In this document: piece by piece, positions 39,751-55,226 of the stretch
How the letters are laid out: each line of letters begins with the position of its first letter
Numbering within the stretch: position 1 is the first letter of the stretch
The notes under the pieces: generated by a model
What the model was told of the DNA's origin: nothing
Seen by the model: only the letters and a program-made list of their open reading frames with translations
The model's database searches: none
Assembly: GCA_017476785.1 (NCBI GenBank)
Contig: JAFUZD010000037.1
Location: 1-64,000 of the forward strand
Reading direction: 5' to 3'
Origin: Prevotella sp.
GTDB taxonomy: Bacteria; Bacteroidota; Bacteroidia; Bacteroidales; Bacteroidaceae
Length of the DNA stretch: 64,000 nt
Program-made: the position numbers and the translations under genes

Positions 39751-41214
39751 ATGACAATGAAGAAAATACTGACAATAGCATTGATGGCTGTGCTGACGAT
39801 GTCGGCACAGGCCGCCCAGCCGTGGAGCAACGGACGGCTGAAAGTATCGGATAACCAGCGTTATCTGCAGTTCGAAAACGGACAGCCCTTCTTCTGGCAG
39901 GGCGAAACGGGCTGGCTGCTGCCCGAGCGGCTGGACCGCGCCGAAGCCGAATACTACCTGCTGCGCTGTGCCGAGGCGGGCTACAACGTGGTGCAAGTGC
40001 AGACAATGGACGGCGTGCCTTCCTACAACATCTACGGCCAGATGTCGCTGCCCGACGGCTGGGACTTCTCGAAAATCAATAAACCCGGTGTCTACGGCTA
40101 CTGGGACCACTTGGACTACATCATCCGGCAGGCGGCCGACAAAGGCATCTACATCGGAATGGTGGCCATCTGGGGCGGGCTGGTAAAGGCCGGACTGATG
40201 AACGTCGAGCAGGCTAAGGCCTATGGCAAGTTCCTCGCCACACGCTATAAGGACCAGCCCAACATCATCTGGATAATGGGCGGCGACATTCAGGGCGACA
40301 TCAAGCCCGAGGTATGGCAGGCACTGGCCACCACCATCAAGAGCATCGACAAGAACCACCCGATGACCTACCACCCACGCGGACGCTACACGTCGGCCCA
40401 CTGGTGGGCCGAAGCCGAGTGGATGGACTTCCATATGTTCCAGAGCGGCCACCGCAAGTACGGCCAGCGGATGGGCAATGCCGACTATCCCATTCCCGAC
40501 AATACCGAGGAGGACAACTGGATGTACGTGGACTCGACGTGGGCCTACAAGCCGATGAAGCCCGTGCTCGATGCCGAGCCGTCGTACGAAGACATCCCGA
40601 TGGGACTGCACGACAAGAACGAGGCGCGCTGGCAGGACTACGACGTGCGCCGCTATGCCTACTGGAGCGTGTTTGCCGGCTCCTTCGGCCATACCTATGG
40701 CCACAATGCCATTATGCAGATGCTCAAGCCCGGCTATCCCACCAGCTATGGTGACGCGGGCGATGTGAAGACGTGGTATCAGGCACTGCGCGACCCGGGC
40801 TTCAGCCAGATGCAGTACCTGAAGCGGCTCATCCTCACGTTCCCCTTCTTCGACCGCGTTCCCGACCAGACCATTATCGTTGACAACGGCAAGCAGTACG
40901 ACCGCCTCATCGCCACGCGCGGCAACGACTATCTGCTGGTCTACAACTACAACGGCCGCACGATGAAGCTGGACCTGACCAAGATTAGCGGCGAGAAGAA
41001 GCGCGTGTGGTGGATGAATCCCACCAACGGCCGACTGACGTATCTGGGCGAGGTGGACAGCAAGACGCAGACTTTCCGCTACCACCCGTCGTCGCTGCGC
41101 ATCGAGGACGGCGTTCTCATCGCCATTGACAGCACGAAGGACTACATCAAGACTGACCAGAAGGAGCTCTCGGCCGACGGCTACCAGCCAAAGGCGAGAG
41201 ACTTGAACGAATAA
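39751..41214 (+). CDS. GH140 endo-apiosidase
   Basis: 487 aa; start at 39751 or 39757, signal peptide ending AQAAQ. Seen: LKVSDNQRYLQFENGQPFFW and GETGWLLPERLDRAEAEYYL at the start of the barrel, YNVVQVQTMDGVPSYN, acid residues in WIMGGDIQGD (~178) and LDAEPSYEDIP (~275), FGHTYGHNAIMQM, and a C-terminal beta domain (KRVWWMNPTNGRLTYLG). This matches the family of BT1012, which cleaves the apiose link attaching RG-II side chains to the homogalacturonan backbone. It is the strongest single marker for RG-II use and a source of the apiose for the operon at 4969-9710. Confidence 0.85.
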   Translation: MTMKKILTIALMAVLTMSAQAAQPWSNGRLKVSDNQRYLQFENGQPFFWQGETGWLLPERLDRAEAEYYLLRCAEAGYNVVQVQTMDGVPSYNIYGQMSLPDGWDFSKINKPGVYGYWDHLDYIIRQAADKGIYIGMVAIWGGLVKAGLMNVEQAKAYGKFLATRYKDQPNIIWIMGGDIQGDIKPEVWQALATTIKSIDKNHPMTYHPRGRYTSAHWWAEAEWMDFHMFQSGHRKYGQRMGNADYPIPDNTEEDNWMYVDSTWAYKPMKPVLDAEPSYEDIPMGLHDKNEARWQDYDVRRYAYWSVFAGSFGHTYGHNAIMQMLKPGYPTSYGDAGDVKTWYQALRDPGFSQMQYLKRLILTFPFFDRVPDQTIIVDNGKQYDRLIATRGNDYLLVYNYNGRTMKLDLTKISGEKKRVWWMNPTNGRLTYLGEVDSKTQTFRYHPSSLRIEDGVLIAIDSTKDYIKTDQKELSADGYQPKARDLNE

Positions 41215-41232
41215 AAAGGCAAAAAATAAAAG

Positions 41233-41304
41233 GTAAAAAGGTAAAAGGGTAAAAAGGTAAAAGGGTAAAACAGTAAAAAGGTAAAACAGTAAAACAGTAA
41301 AAAG
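41233..41304 (+). repeat. GTAAAANN 8-bp repeat array upstream of GH78-GH33-like gene
   Basis: Nine exact 8-bp steps starting at 41233 (GTAAAAAG, GTAAAAGG, GTAAAACA variants), 12 bp before the signal-peptide ATG at 41316. Confidence 0.92.
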
Positions 41305-41315
41305 ACAGAGCGACT

Positions 41316-41430
41316 ATGATACGGACAACGATAAAACAGAGAATGCAGTGGGTAAGAGGACTTAGAACCTTTTTACCCTTTTACCCCTTTACCCTTTTAC
41401 CTTTTTACCCTTTTCATCCTTTTACCCTTC
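41316..41430 (+). other. Signal-peptide start out of frame with the downstream enzyme
   Basis: From ATG 41316 the frame reads MIRTTIKQRMQWVRGL and then a hydrophobic repeat-encoded core (FLPFYPFTLLPFYPF). It is homologous to the start of the GH95 gene at 37202 (MIRTTIQQRTQWVK). The mature enzyme is in the +1 frame relative to this start, so translation from here ends at 41582 after 88 residues. Adding one 8-bp unit, or losing one 7-bp unit, would restore the fusion. Confidence 0.85.
41370..41430 (+). repeat. NNTTTTAC repeat within the signal-peptide region
   Basis: Seven TTTTAC-type units with lengths of 7-9 bp. The irregular unit lengths show past slippage. Confidence 0.88.
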
Positions 41431-41445
41431 ACCGCCGCTGCCCAA

Positions 41446-44400
41446 GTGGCCGTCGGACAACTGCGGGTAGAGAATCTCGACAATCCGTTGGGCATCGACA
41501 CCAGCGCACCGCGCTTCTCGTGGCAAATCACGTCGGACAAGAAGAACGTGGTGCAGACGGCCTACCACCTCATCGTCAGTGACGACCGGGGTGAGGTGTG
41601 GAACTCGGGACGCGTCAGCAGCGACGAGCAGCTGTGGGTGGCCTATCGCGGTCAGAAGCTCAAGAGCGGCCAATACTGCACGTGGCGCGTCAAGGTGTAC
41701 ACCAACCGCGGCGAAAGCGAGTGGAGCCCGGAACAGCACTTCAGCATCGGACTGCTCGGCGAGAGCCACTGGAGCGGCCGATGGATAGGACTGGAGCGGC
41801 TGATGCCCGGCGAGGAGCGCGGTCTGCACACGCGGTTGGCCGCCCGCTATCTGCGTAAGGAGTTCAGCCTGCAGAAGCCCGTCAAGCGCGCACTGGCCTA
41901 CGTCAGTGGGCTCGGACTGCACGAGCTGCATCTCAACGGGAAGACCTACAACGATTACGTAATGCGCCCGATGCCCACCGACTACCGCCGCACGGTGCTC
42001 TACAACGTCTACGACGTGACTGCCGACTTGCAGCAGCAGAACTGCATCGGCATCGTGCTGGGCAACGGCCGTCTGTTCCCAATGCGCCAGAACAAGCCCT
42101 ATAAGGCTCCAGTCTTCGGACTGCCCAAGTGCCGCATCAACCTCATCGTCGAGTTTACCGACGGCACGCAGCAGCGCATCTCCACCGACGAGAAGTGGCG
42201 CATCACGGCCGACGGCCCCATCCGCAGCAACAACGAGTACGACGGCGAGACCTACGATGCCCGCCACCAGCTGTCGGGCTGGGACCGCACGGGCTACGAT
42301 GACAGCCAGTGGTTGCAGGCCGAGCGCACCGAGCTGCCGCTCGGAACGCTGCGCGCCCAGATGGCACCGGGGATGAAAGCCACTCCCTTTGCCACACGCC
42401 CCACACGAAACGGGAACATACTCGACTTCCACCAGAATATGGCGGGCTGGATAGCCTTCACACCGACAGGCCGCGAGGGCGACACCATCCGCATCCGCTA
42501 CGCCGAGAAGCTGAATGCCGACGGCACGCTCTACACCGAGAACCTGCGCGATGCCCAGTCGGAAGACATCTACGTCTGCGGACGGCAGAATGAGCGCTGG
42601 CACCCCACGTTTGTCTTCCACGGCTTCCGCTATGCTGAGGTGAGCGGCCCGGCCAGCGACTTCGCTGCCTATACCGTCAGCGACGAGATGGCTTCTACGG
42701 GCACCTTCAGCTGCTCTGACACTATATTAAATAAGGTGATGCACAATGCGTGGTGGGGCATCTACTCCAATTATAAAGGAATGCCCGTCGACTGCCCGCA
42801 GCGCAATGAGCGGCAGCCGTGGCTGGGCGACCGCACAGTGGGCTCACTGGGCGAGTCGTTCCTGTTCGACAACGAGCGCCTCTACACCAAGTGGATGCGC
42901 GACATCTGTGAGTCACAGCGCGCCGACGGCGTGTTCAGCGACGTGGCGCCCGCCTTCTGGAACTACTACAACGACGACGTCACGTGGCCGGCAGCCCTGC
43001 CCTTCACCTGCGATATGCTCTATCGGCAGTATGGCAACGACGAAGCCATCCGCCACTCCTACCCCGCCATACAGCGATGGATGCAGCATCTGCTCGACGA
43101 GTATGTCGACGCCGACGGCATCGTCGTCCGCGACACGTATGGCGACTGGTGCGTACCGCCCGAGTCGCTGGAGCTGATTTTCTCCAACGACCCGACCCGT
43201 AAGACCGACGGCAGCCTCATCTCCACGGCCTATACCATCCGTTGCTTGCAGCTGCTGGAGCAGTTTGCACGCCTGCAGTCGCTGAGCGACGATGCCGGCT
43301 ACTATAATGCCAAGCGGCAGATAATGACCGATGCCTTCAACCGTCGCTTCCTCACCGTCCGCCGCGGCACCAGTGCCGTGCCCGGCCATCCACTCTATCC
43401 CGACTCCGTCTTCTACGGCAACAACACAGCCACGGCCAATCTGCTGCCGCTGGCTTTCGGCATCGTGCCCGACGACTGCCGCGACGAAGTGGTGAAGAAC
43501 GTGGTGCAAAACATCATCGTGAAGAACAACGGCCACGTCAGCTGCGGTGTCATTGGCATCTCGTGGCTGCTCCGCGGCCTGTCGGACAATGGCTTCAGCG
43601 ACATTGCCTATCTGCTGGCCACCAACAAGAGCTACCCCTCGTGGGGCTATATGGCCGAGAACGGCGCCACCACCATCTGGGAACTGTGGAACGGCAACAC
43701 GGCCAATCCGCGGATGAACAGCGGCAACCACGTGATGCTGCTGGGCGACTTGGTGACGTGGGGCTACCAGCACATCGGCGGCATACGCAACGACAGCACG
43801 GCCTACAAGCACTTCACGCTGCGGCCCGACTTCCAGATACAGGACTGCTCCAGTGCCGACGTCAGCTATCACTCGCCTTATGGTCCCATCAAGAGCCAAT
43901 GGAAAAAGACGCTGCAACACGTGGAGTGGGACGTCGAAGTGCCTGTCAACACTACCGCCGACGTCTGTCTGCCCGACGGGACTGTCAAGCACATCGGTTC
44001 GGGACAGTATCATTACAGCGTTGACATCCCCACCGCGTCGCCCGCCATCGTGAAAGACGAGTTCCTCTACGAGCAGGCCTCGTTCCCGCAGTGCCACGCC
44101 GCTACCATCGTAGAGCGGCGCAACGGCGACTTAGTGGCCGCCTACTTCGGCGGGAAGCACGAGCGCAATCCCGACGTATGCATCTGGGTGAGCATCAAGA
44201 AGAAAGGCAGCAAGACGTGGAGCGAGCCCATTCTGGCCGGTGACGGCGTGTTCCAGCTGGGCACGCCCGACGCGCTGCTGGCCGGCATCAACGACTCCAC
44301 CACACTGGCTTCGGCCGGCCCTATTAAGGAGTTCGCCCCCGCTCAGGTCGCCACGCTCGGTGCTCAGCTCCGCCGTAAGGCAACGTGGAACCCCGTGCTC

Positions 44401-45159
44401 TACGAGATGCCCGACGGCGAACTGTGGCTCTTCTATAAGATAGGGTTGAAAGTGGCCGACTGGACAGGCTGGCTGGTGAAGTCGACCGACGGCGGCCGCA
44501 CGTGGGGCAAGCGGGAACCGCTGCCCGAAGGATTCATCGGACCGGTGAAGAACAAGCCCGAGCTCATCAACGGACGGCTGCTCTGTCCGTCCAGCACGGA
44601 GCCCGGCGGCTGGAAATTCCACGTAGAAATCTACGACCTCGCCACCAAGCATTGGAAATATGTGGGGCCGGTGGAGGCTGAACTGGCCGCCCGCACGGAA
44701 GACGCTGCCGACGTCAAGCCCATCGACTGCATACAACCCTCCATCCTGAAGCTGCGCGACGGTCGCCTGCAAGTGCTGATGCGGACCCGCAACGGACGAC
44801 TGGCCACGTCGTTCTCGGGCGACAATGGTGACACGTGGTCGAAGGTTACGCTGCTCGACGTGCCCAACAACCAGTCGGGCACGGATGCCGTGACGCTGCG
44901 CGACGGCCGCCACGTGCTCATCTACAACGACTTCAGCACGCTGCCCGGCACCAAGAAAGGACCGCGCACGCCGCTCAGCATCGCCGTCAGCGACGACGGT
45001 ACCCACTGGCACCACGCCCTCACGCTCGAGGCATCGCCCATCAGCCAGTACAGCTATCCAGCCATCATCGAGGGTCGCGACGGCCGCCTGCACTGTGTCT
45101 ACACGTGGCGTCGCCAGCGCGTGGCCTACAAGCAAATAGACATTAAGAAACTGAAATAA
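41446..45159 (+). CDS. GH78 alpha-L-rhamnosidase fused to GH33/sialidase-like domain (signal peptide frameshifted)
   Basis: 1237 aa from the only in-frame start codon (GTG 41446); the frame is open upstream through AAAQ, the expected cleavage site, back to a stop at 41353, with no ATG. The natural start is the out-of-frame ATG at 41316. Residues ~1-860: GH78 with VRMENLDNPLGID-type N-terminus, catalytic region VDCPQRNERQPWLGDRTVG and TTIWELWNGNT. Residues ~868-1237: a six-bladed sialidase/BNR propeller with Asp-boxes STDGGRTWG, SGDNGDTWS and SDDGTHWH, and SFPQCHAATIVERRNGDLV. RG-II side chain C is Rha linked to Kdo; GH33 includes Kdo-removing enzymes, so one protein may remove both sugars (inference). 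As read, the enzyme is either not made or lacks a secretion signal. Confidence 0.8.
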   Translation: MAVGQLRVENLDNPLGIDTSAPRFSWQITSDKKNVVQTAYHLIVSDDRGEVWNSGRVSSDEQLWVAYRGQKLKSGQYCTWRVKVYTNRGESEWSPEQHFSIGLLGESHWSGRWIGLERLMPGEERGLHTRLAARYLRKEFSLQKPVKRALAYVSGLGLHELHLNGKTYNDYVMRPMPTDYRRTVLYNVYDVTADLQQQNCIGIVLGNGRLFPMRQNKPYKAPVFGLPKCRINLIVEFTDGTQQRISTDEKWRITADGPIRSNNEYDGETYDARHQLSGWDRTGYDDSQWLQAERTELPLGTLRAQMAPGMKATPFATRPTRNGNILDFHQNMAGWIAFTPTGREGDTIRIRYAEKLNADGTLYTENLRDAQSEDIYVCGRQNERWHPTFVFHGFRYAEVSGPASDFAAYTVSDEMASTGTFSCSDTILNKVMHNAWWGIYSNYKGMPVDCPQRNERQPWLGDRTVGSLGESFLFDNERLYTKWMRDICESQRADGVFSDVAPAFWNYYNDDVTWPAALPFTCDMLYRQYGNDEAIRHSYPAIQRWMQHLLDEYVDADGIVVRDTYGDWCVPPESLELIFSNDPTRKTDGSLISTAYTIRCLQLLEQFARLQSLSDDAGYYNAKRQIMTDAFNRRFLTVRRGTSAVPGHPLYPDSVFYGNNTATANLLPLAFGIVPDDCRDEVVKNVVQNIIVKNNGHVSCGVIGISWLLRGLSDNGFSDIAYLLATNKSYPSWGYMAENGATTIWELWNGNTANPRMNSGNHVMLLGDLVTWGYQHIGGIRNDSTAYKHFTLRPDFQIQDCSSADVSYHSPYGPIKSQWKKTLQHVEWDVEVPVNTTADVCLPDGTVKHIGSGQYHYSVDIPTASPAIVKDEFLYEQASFPQCHAATIVERRNGDLVAAYFGGKHERNPDVCIWVSIKKKGSKTWSEPILAGDGVFQLGTPDALLAGINDSTTLASAGPIKEFAPAQVATLGAQLRRKATWNPVLYEMPDGELWLFYKIGLKVADWTGWLVKSTDGGRTWGKREPLPEGFIGPVKNKPELINGRLLCPSSTEPGGWKFHVEIYDLATKHWKYVGPVEAELAARTEDAADVKPIDCIQPSILKLRDGRLQVLMRTRNGRLATSFSGDNGDTWSKVTLLDVPNNQSGTDAVTLRDGRHVLIYNDFSTLPGTKKGPRTPLSIAVSDDGTHWHHALTLEASPISQYSYPAIIEGRDGRLHCVYTWRRQRVAYKQIDIKKLK

Positions 45160-45170
45160 CCGAAAAGACG

Positions 45171-47867
45171 ATGACCAAACGCCTATTCTCTACACTGTCG
45201 GCTGCCCTGCTCTGTATGCTCATCAGCGCGCAGACTGTCAACATCACCACACAACGGAAAGCCACCAACCGCGAGCAGTACGCCGCCGAATACCTGCAAC
45301 GCAAGCTGCAAGCGCTGGGCTACGACGTAACCGTCACGACCGACGGCCGCACCCGGAAGGCGCAACACCGCATTACGCTCTGCAATGCAGCGGCAAATCC
45401 CAAGACACAACATCCCAAAGAAAAGGAGAGCTATACCATTACGCCCGACCGCCACGGCATCACCATCACCGGTGCCGACGGTTCGGGCGTTATCTATGGA
45501 TGCGTAGAGTATGCCGACTACGTGCGCCAGAACGGCCGGCTCCACTGCGACGCGCCGCAAACGGAGCAACCCGAGATGGTGCTACGCGGTGCCTGCGTCG
45601 GACTGCAGAAGACGGTCTATCTGCCCGGCCATCAGGTATATGAGTACCCCTACACACCCGAGAACTTCCCGTGGTTCTACGACAAGCAGCAGTGGACGGA
45701 GTATTTGGATATGCTGGTTGACAACAAGATGAACTCGCTCTACCTCTGGAACGGGCATCCCTTTGCCTCGCTGGTCAAGCTGGACGACTATCCTTTTGCG
45801 CTGGAAGTAGACGAGCCCACGTTCCAGAAGAACGTGGAGATGTTCTCCTTCCTCACCCGCGAGGCCGACCGCCGCGGCATCTTCGTCATCCAGATGTTCT
45901 ACAACATCATTCTCTCAAAGCCCTTTGCTGAGCACTACGGGCTGAAGACGCAGGATCGCCATCGGCCCATCACGCCGCTCATCAGCGACTACACCCGCAA
46001 GTCAATTGCCGCCTTCATCAAGAACTATCCCAACGTAGGACTGCTGGTATGTCTCGGCGAGGCGATGGACACCTATGAAGACGACGTGGAGTGGTTCACC
46101 AAGACCATCATCCCGGGTGTGAAAGACGGCCTGCAGGCACTCGGCCGCACCGACGAGCCGCCCCTGCTGCTGCGTGCCCACGACACTGACTGCCAGCAGG
46201 TGATGCAGGCAGCACTGCCACTCTACAAGAACCTATACACAATGCACAAGTACAACGGTGAGAGTCTGACCACCTACGAGCCGCGCGGGCCGTGGGCCGA
46301 GATGCACCGCGAACTGGCTGCGCTGGGCTCGACCCACATCAGCAACGTGCACATATTGGCCAATCTGGAGCCCTTCCGCTGGTCGTCGCCTGCCTTTGTC
46401 CGCAAGACGGTAGGCGCAATGCACGACATCCACCACGCCAACGCCCTGCACCTCTACCCGCAGGCCAGCTACTGGGACTGGCCCTACACGGCCGACCGTC
46501 TGCCTGACGGAGGGCGACTGAAGCAGCTGGAGCGCGACTGGATGTGGTACCGCGCGTGGGGACGCTATGCGTGGAACTGCCGCCGCGACACCACTGCCGA
46601 GGCCGGTTACTGGGACACCACGCTGGCGCAGCAATACGGACTGGACGAGTCGGATGCGGCACTGCTGCGACGCGCCTACGACGAGAGCGGCGAGATAGCT
46701 CCCAAACTGCTGCGCCGCTTCGGCATTACCGAGGGCAATCGCCAGACACTGCTGTTGGGAATGCTGATGGCCCAGCTGGTCAATCCCTATAAGTTCACCA
46801 TCTATCCGGGCTTCTACGAGAGCTGCGGACCCGAAGGCGAGAAGCTCATTGAGTATGTAGAGCGTGAGCACAAAGGCCTGCCCCACGTGGGCGAGCTGCC
46901 GCTCGACATCGTCAGCCAGTGCGAGCAGCACGGCGATGCTGCCGCAGCTGCCATCGACGCCATCGCATTGAAAGCCACACGCCATCAGGCCGAGATGCTG
47001 CGCATCCAGAACGATATGCACTGCTATCGGCTCTTCGCCCACAGCTTCGCACAGAAAGTACGGGCTGCCGAACACGTGCTCAACTATCAACACACGCAGG
47101 ACATCGGCGAGCTGGAAGCTGCCATTCCGCTGCTGCAGAGCTCGCTGGACTACTATCGACAGCTGGTGCAGCGCACCCGCAGCACCTATCTCTACGCCAA
47201 CTCTATGCAGACGGCACAGCGCCGCATACCCGTAGGAGGCGACGGTGGCCGGATGAAGACGTGGGAGGAGCTGCTGCCCCGCTATGAGGAGGAGCTGGCC
47301 AACCTGCAACGTCACATCGGCGAACTGAAGAATCCTGCGGCGGCACATACCGACGAGCTCATCCGCCCGCTACATCCCGCAGCCATCACGCTGGTCAGTC
47401 CGGCCCAGACAGTGACGCTGAAGAAAGGCGCACTGCTCTTCGAAAACCGCCCCGACACGCCCATCGACAGCATTGCCCCCGAACTGGAGGGACTGCAGGC
47501 CTACGTGCTGAACCGCGACACCACACGCATCAAAGGCACCACGCTCATCTTCGAGTCGACACAGCCCGTACGTCTGCTCGTCGGCTTCTTCCAAGACGAT
47601 GACCCCAAGTGGGCCAAGCCGCCGAAACTGGAGGTCGATGCTACGGGCAACGAGTACGGACAGGCAGAGCCCGTCATCCGCAACGCTGTCAATATGACTC
47701 AGATGCCTAAGGTCAACATCCACGTCTATCAGCTCCCGGCAGGCCGACAAGAGCTGCGCCTGCCGAAGGGCATCATTATGATTGCCGGATTCACTGATGC
47801 CAACATCCAGCCCCGCGATGCCGGGTTGAACGGCTCTACCGAGACCGTAGACTGGCTGTTCAACTGA
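45171..47867 (+). CDS. Candidate GH138 alpha-D-galacturonidase
   Basis: 898 aa, signal peptide ending LISAQ, starting 11 bp after the previous stop. Residues ~25-120 form an alpha/beta domain of the GH20/GH67 N-terminal type (EYAAEYLQRKLQALGYDVTV-like; ITGADGSGVIYGCVEYADYV). The central barrel has FYDKQQWTEYLDMLVDNKMN, LYLWNGHPFASL, VGLLVCLGEAMDTYEDD and ANLEPFRWSSPAFV. A helical segment and a C-terminal beta domain follow. Length, architecture and neighbours fit GH138 (BT0997 type), which removes galacturonic acid from RG-II side chain A. I am less sure of the family than for neighbours; another GH20/84/115-like glycosidase is possible. Confidence 0.55.
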   Translation: MTKRLFSTLSAALLCMLISAQTVNITTQRKATNREQYAAEYLQRKLQALGYDVTVTTDGRTRKAQHRITLCNAAANPKTQHPKEKESYTITPDRHGITITGADGSGVIYGCVEYADYVRQNGRLHCDAPQTEQPEMVLRGACVGLQKTVYLPGHQVYEYPYTPENFPWFYDKQQWTEYLDMLVDNKMNSLYLWNGHPFASLVKLDDYPFALEVDEPTFQKNVEMFSFLTREADRRGIFVIQMFYNIILSKPFAEHYGLKTQDRHRPITPLISDYTRKSIAAFIKNYPNVGLLVCLGEAMDTYEDDVEWFTKTIIPGVKDGLQALGRTDEPPLLLRAHDTDCQQVMQAALPLYKNLYTMHKYNGESLTTYEPRGPWAEMHRELAALGSTHISNVHILANLEPFRWSSPAFVRKTVGAMHDIHHANALHLYPQASYWDWPYTADRLPDGGRLKQLERDWMWYRAWGRYAWNCRRDTTAEAGYWDTTLAQQYGLDESDAALLRRAYDESGEIAPKLLRRFGITEGNRQTLLLGMLMAQLVNPYKFTIYPGFYESCGPEGEKLIEYVEREHKGLPHVGELPLDIVSQCEQHGDAAAAAIDAIALKATRHQAEMLRIQNDMHCYRLFAHSFAQKVRAAEHVLNYQHTQDIGELEAAIPLLQSSLDYYRQLVQRTRSTYLYANSMQTAQRRIPVGGDGGRMKTWEELLPRYEEELANLQRHIGELKNPAAAHTDELIRPLHPAAITLVSPAQTVTLKKGALLFENRPDTPIDSIAPELEGLQAYVLNRDTTRIKGTTLIFESTQPVRLLVGFFQDDDPKWAKPPKLEVDATGNEYGQAEPVIRNAVNMTQMPKVNIHVYQLPAGRQELRLPKGIIMIAGFTDANIQPRDAGLNGSTETVDWLFN

Positions 47868-47946
47868 CGAAGAAGTGGGCGCTCCTCCGCGAATGCTCCC
47901 AAGAACCCATCCTATCCTAATTGCCGATATCACATAGCAACAAAGA

Positions 47947-55055
<7,109 letters not shown>

Positions 55056-55077
55056 CGGGCAGTGACACTCCTCGGAG

Positions 55078-55135
55078 AATTCTCGCGAGAATTTTCCGGA
55101 TTTTCGCGAGAATTCCCAAAATTCTCGCGAGAATT
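55078..55135. repeat. Triple palindrome array, 21-bp period (copy 3)
   Basis: Units start at 55078 (perfect), 55099 (degenerate, GATTTTCGCGAGAATT) and 55120 (perfect). The array lies between the LacZ-type gene and the GH2 gene at 55227, and ends 34 nt before a TACCATTTG promoter-like element (55170-55178). GATGACATTT follows here and also after copy 1. Confidence 0.9.
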
Positions 55136-55226
55136 CTTTGAAGCCCCTTATTCATTAGGACGAAGCGCATACCATTTGATGACATTTAAAGGCTCCTTTC
55201 GTCCTATTATTAGTATAAAAACACTT

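Noticed and set aside
55062..55226. N-terminal extension of the GH2 protein with FSREF repeats
   Set aside because: It is the translated palindrome array; the true signal peptide starts at 55227. The same array is open by chance near 4830 as well.
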